A stretch of 13,458 nucleotides of DNA from Pelagibacteraceae bacterium BACL5 MAG-120820-bin39 (GTDB lineage: Bacteria > Pseudomonadota > Alphaproteobacteria > Pelagibacterales > Pelagibacteraceae). The notes below the pieces were generated by a model that was given only the letters and a program-made list of their open reading frames with translations, did not search any database and was not told where the DNA came from. Location of the stretch: assembly GCA_001438335.1 (NCBI GenBank), contig LIBV01000020.1, forward strand, positions 1-13,458, given 5' to 3'. Made by a program: the position numbers and the translations under genes. This document shows positions 12,236-13,458 of the stretch, piece after piece (the first letter of the stretch is position 1; each line of letters opens with the position of its first letter).

Positions 12236-12820
12236 TTAAACTGCTATATAACCATACTCTAAAGATCCGTCTGTAATTGAATGGTACAAAGACTCACCAA
12301 AACTTCTTAATCCAGATACTCTTATCTTTTTAGGTTTATTAGAGATAAAATCTATTGTAACAGAGATACCATTATAAACTGAATTTGCACAATCGCCCAC
12401 TCCCAAATGATTTATATTGAGTGGACATCCTTTTTTTAAAACTTCATCAGCTAAATCACCTTCAATTTCAATGATTGCTCTTGAATGAGAAATATTGGTA
12501 ATTGCAAAATTTAGATCATCAAATTTATTAATTTCAGTTTGATATAGGTCTAATTTATTTGAAAAAACATACCAATTATTAGGCCCAACCCACAAAATTC
12601 TAGTCATTTCATTAAAATTTGTTTTTAATGATTGTGGTAAATCTAAACCATCAATCTTAATTTTACTAATATCAAAATTTGAATTTTTAAATTTTACAAT
12701 TTGAAAAATACAAATATTTGAAACTTCAGATATTCTTAATAAATTTTCTTCACTTTTGTTTTCATGGTCTCCAAACTTTCCTAATTTATGAATTTGATTT
12801 AATGATGATATATTTGTCAT
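12236..12820 (-). CDS. soxG: heterotetrameric sarcosine oxidase, gamma subunit
   Basis: A 194-aa SoxG, the usual size of about 180-210. The gamma subunit packs beside the alpha subunit's GcvT domain in the cytosolic complex that oxidises sarcosine to glycine, passing the C1 unit to THF as 5,10-methylene-THF. Recognisable segments are ILWVGPNNWYVFS (74-86), the family's 'LGPDEWLL', ITNISHSRAIIEIEGDLADEVLKKGCPLNI (106-135, 'DLSH.R....L.G..A..VL..GCPLDL') and GVGDCANSVY (139-148). The C-terminal VSGLRSFGESLYH (168-180) matches the usual 'RSFA.YLW'. The start overlaps the soxA stop (ATGA, four bases), typical of the soxBDAG operon. Soluble, no cofactor site of its own. Confidence 0.85.
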   Translation of the reverse strand: MTNISSLNQIHKLGKFGDHENKSEENLLRISEVSNICIFQIVKFKNSNFDISKIKIDGLDLPQSLKTNFNEMTRILWVGPNNWYVFSNKLDLYQTEINKFDDLNFAITNISHSRAIIEIEGDLADEVLKKGCPLNINHLGVGDCANSVYNGISVTIDFISNKPKKIRVSGLRSFGESLYHSITDGSLEYGYIAV

Positions 12821-13458
12821 GATCTTACCCTTGTTCCTTCATGGTCTACATAATGAGATGAGATAACCTCTACTTCAATTGCAGTATTCTTTAATGGTGA
12901 TAAAGCGTAAAGTTTTTGACCGATCATATTTTTTCCATCTTTAATAATCGCTAAAGAAAATGGATTATTATTTTCCACACTCCAACAAGAAGAAGATACA
13001 TGTCCTAGTTTAGGATTTGGAAGTTGAGCATCTTTATCTTTAACTAGATGAGAACCTTCTGGTATACTGGATTTTCTATCAACAGGTACAAGACCAACTA
13101 TTTTTTGTCTCTCTTTATTATTGAAAGCAGCTCTCGAAAGTGATCTTTTTCCAATAAAATCTTTTTTATTAGAAATAAGACCTTCTAAAGAAACATCGTA
13201 AGGTATGGTTCTACCATCTAATTCTGGTCCTGCCACATGGCCCATTTCAATTCTTAATGTTGATAAAGCCTCTGTTCCATAAGGCTGGATATTAAATTCT
13301 TTTCCAACTTCCATTATTTTTTCCCACATGAATAATCCATGATCTGACTGAACATTAATCTCGTACGCTAGCTCTCCTGAAAAAGAAATTCTAAATATTT
13401 TTGCTTCAACTCCAAATAAATCTCCCACAACGTAACCCATAAAAGGGAGTGCTTCATT
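12817..13458 (-). CDS. soxA: sarcosine oxidase alpha subunit, C-terminal part (partial)
   Basis: The last 213 residues of a gene that enters from the right edge. The frame stays open to base 13458, so the methionine at 13438-13440 is internal; residues before it read NEALPF and match the family's 'NEAFPFM'. What is visible is the C-terminal GcvT-like domain: FRISFSGELAYEINV (the S-GE-GYE segment), TLRIEMGHVAGPELDGRTIPYDVSLEG, and NKKDFIGKRSLSR (the 'K.DFIGKRAL' segment), then the barrel with KIVGLVPVD and KLGHVSSSCWS. This domain binds THF and captures the methyl carbon of sarcosine as 5,10-methylene-THF. The FAD/NAD-binding half is outside the window. Overlap with soxG and position fit a soxBDAG operon. 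A dimethylglycine dehydrogenase-like paralogue is less likely because a gamma subunit follows. Confidence 0.85.
   Translation of the reverse strand, partial: NEALPFMGYVVGDLFGVEAKIFRISFSGELAYEINVQSDHGLFMWEKIMEVGKEFNIQPYGTEALSTLRIEMGHVAGPELDGRTIPYDVSLEGLISNKKDFIGKRSLSRAAFNNKERQKIVGLVPVDRKSSIPEGSHLVKDKDAQLPNPKLGHVSSSCWSVENNNPFSLAIIKDGKNMIGQKLYALSPLKNTAIEVEVISSHYVDHEGTRVRS

Noticed and set aside
13438..13440. Start codon for a free-standing 207-aa GcvT-domain protein
   Set aside because: The frame stays open to the window edge and the upstream residues NEALPF match the sarcosine oxidase alpha subunit, so this Met is internal.

Overview
The window is very AT-rich, with short or absent intergenic gaps, start codons abutting or overlapping upstream stops, and many Lys/Asn/Ile codons written with A and T. 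With its gene set (a GcvT-fold demethylase, sarcosine oxidase, a streamlined purEK pair, a single small cold-shock protein) this suggests a streamlined marine alphaproteobacterium of the SAR11/Pelagibacterales type. That placement comes from gene content and composition, not from a phylogenetic marker.

Layout. (1) 1-2470: the 5' end of a leftward Rieske-type ring-hydroxylating oxygenase alpha subunit faces a rightward pair, a short MetF-like flavoprotein and a long DmdA/GcvT-family methyltransferase. The 243-bp divergent gap carries a perfect palindrome overlapping a plausible promoter. The pair reads as a demethylation module: methyl transfer to tetrahydrofolate, then oxidation of 5-methyl-THF. 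A GC-rich hairpin follows. (2) 2477-3133: a 36-aa single-span membrane miniprotein abuts a Yip1-like membrane protein. (3) 3130-6533, leftward: a tightly coupled four-gene operon made of a divergent M19 (membrane dipeptidase) homologue with a degraded metal site, a 553-aa protein of unknown function, a DUF3726-like protein and a 56-aa protein with two CxxC pairs. This is the least explained system in the window. (4) 6626-8644: purE, purK and a GNAT acetyltransferase, start to stop with no gap. (5) 8748-9778: a cold-shock protein and a convergent alpha/beta hydrolase share a long stem-loop. (6) 9810-12230, rightward: a small cupin with an extended -10 promoter that would give a leaderless mRNA, an Asp/Glu racemase, an unknown 146-aa protein and an EamA-type transporter. 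(7) 12236-13458, leftward: sarcosine oxidase gamma subunit and the C-terminal part of the alpha subunit, which runs off the window.

Tetrahydrofolate-linked one-carbon chemistry appears at both ends (MetF-like plus DmdA-like; SoxA/SoxG), which fits oxidation of methylated compounds for energy and C1 units. The middle holds purine synthesis and small-molecule housekeeping. No tRNA, rRNA, CRISPR array, insertion sequence or phage gene was seen, and no gene-free stretch exceeds 300 bases.
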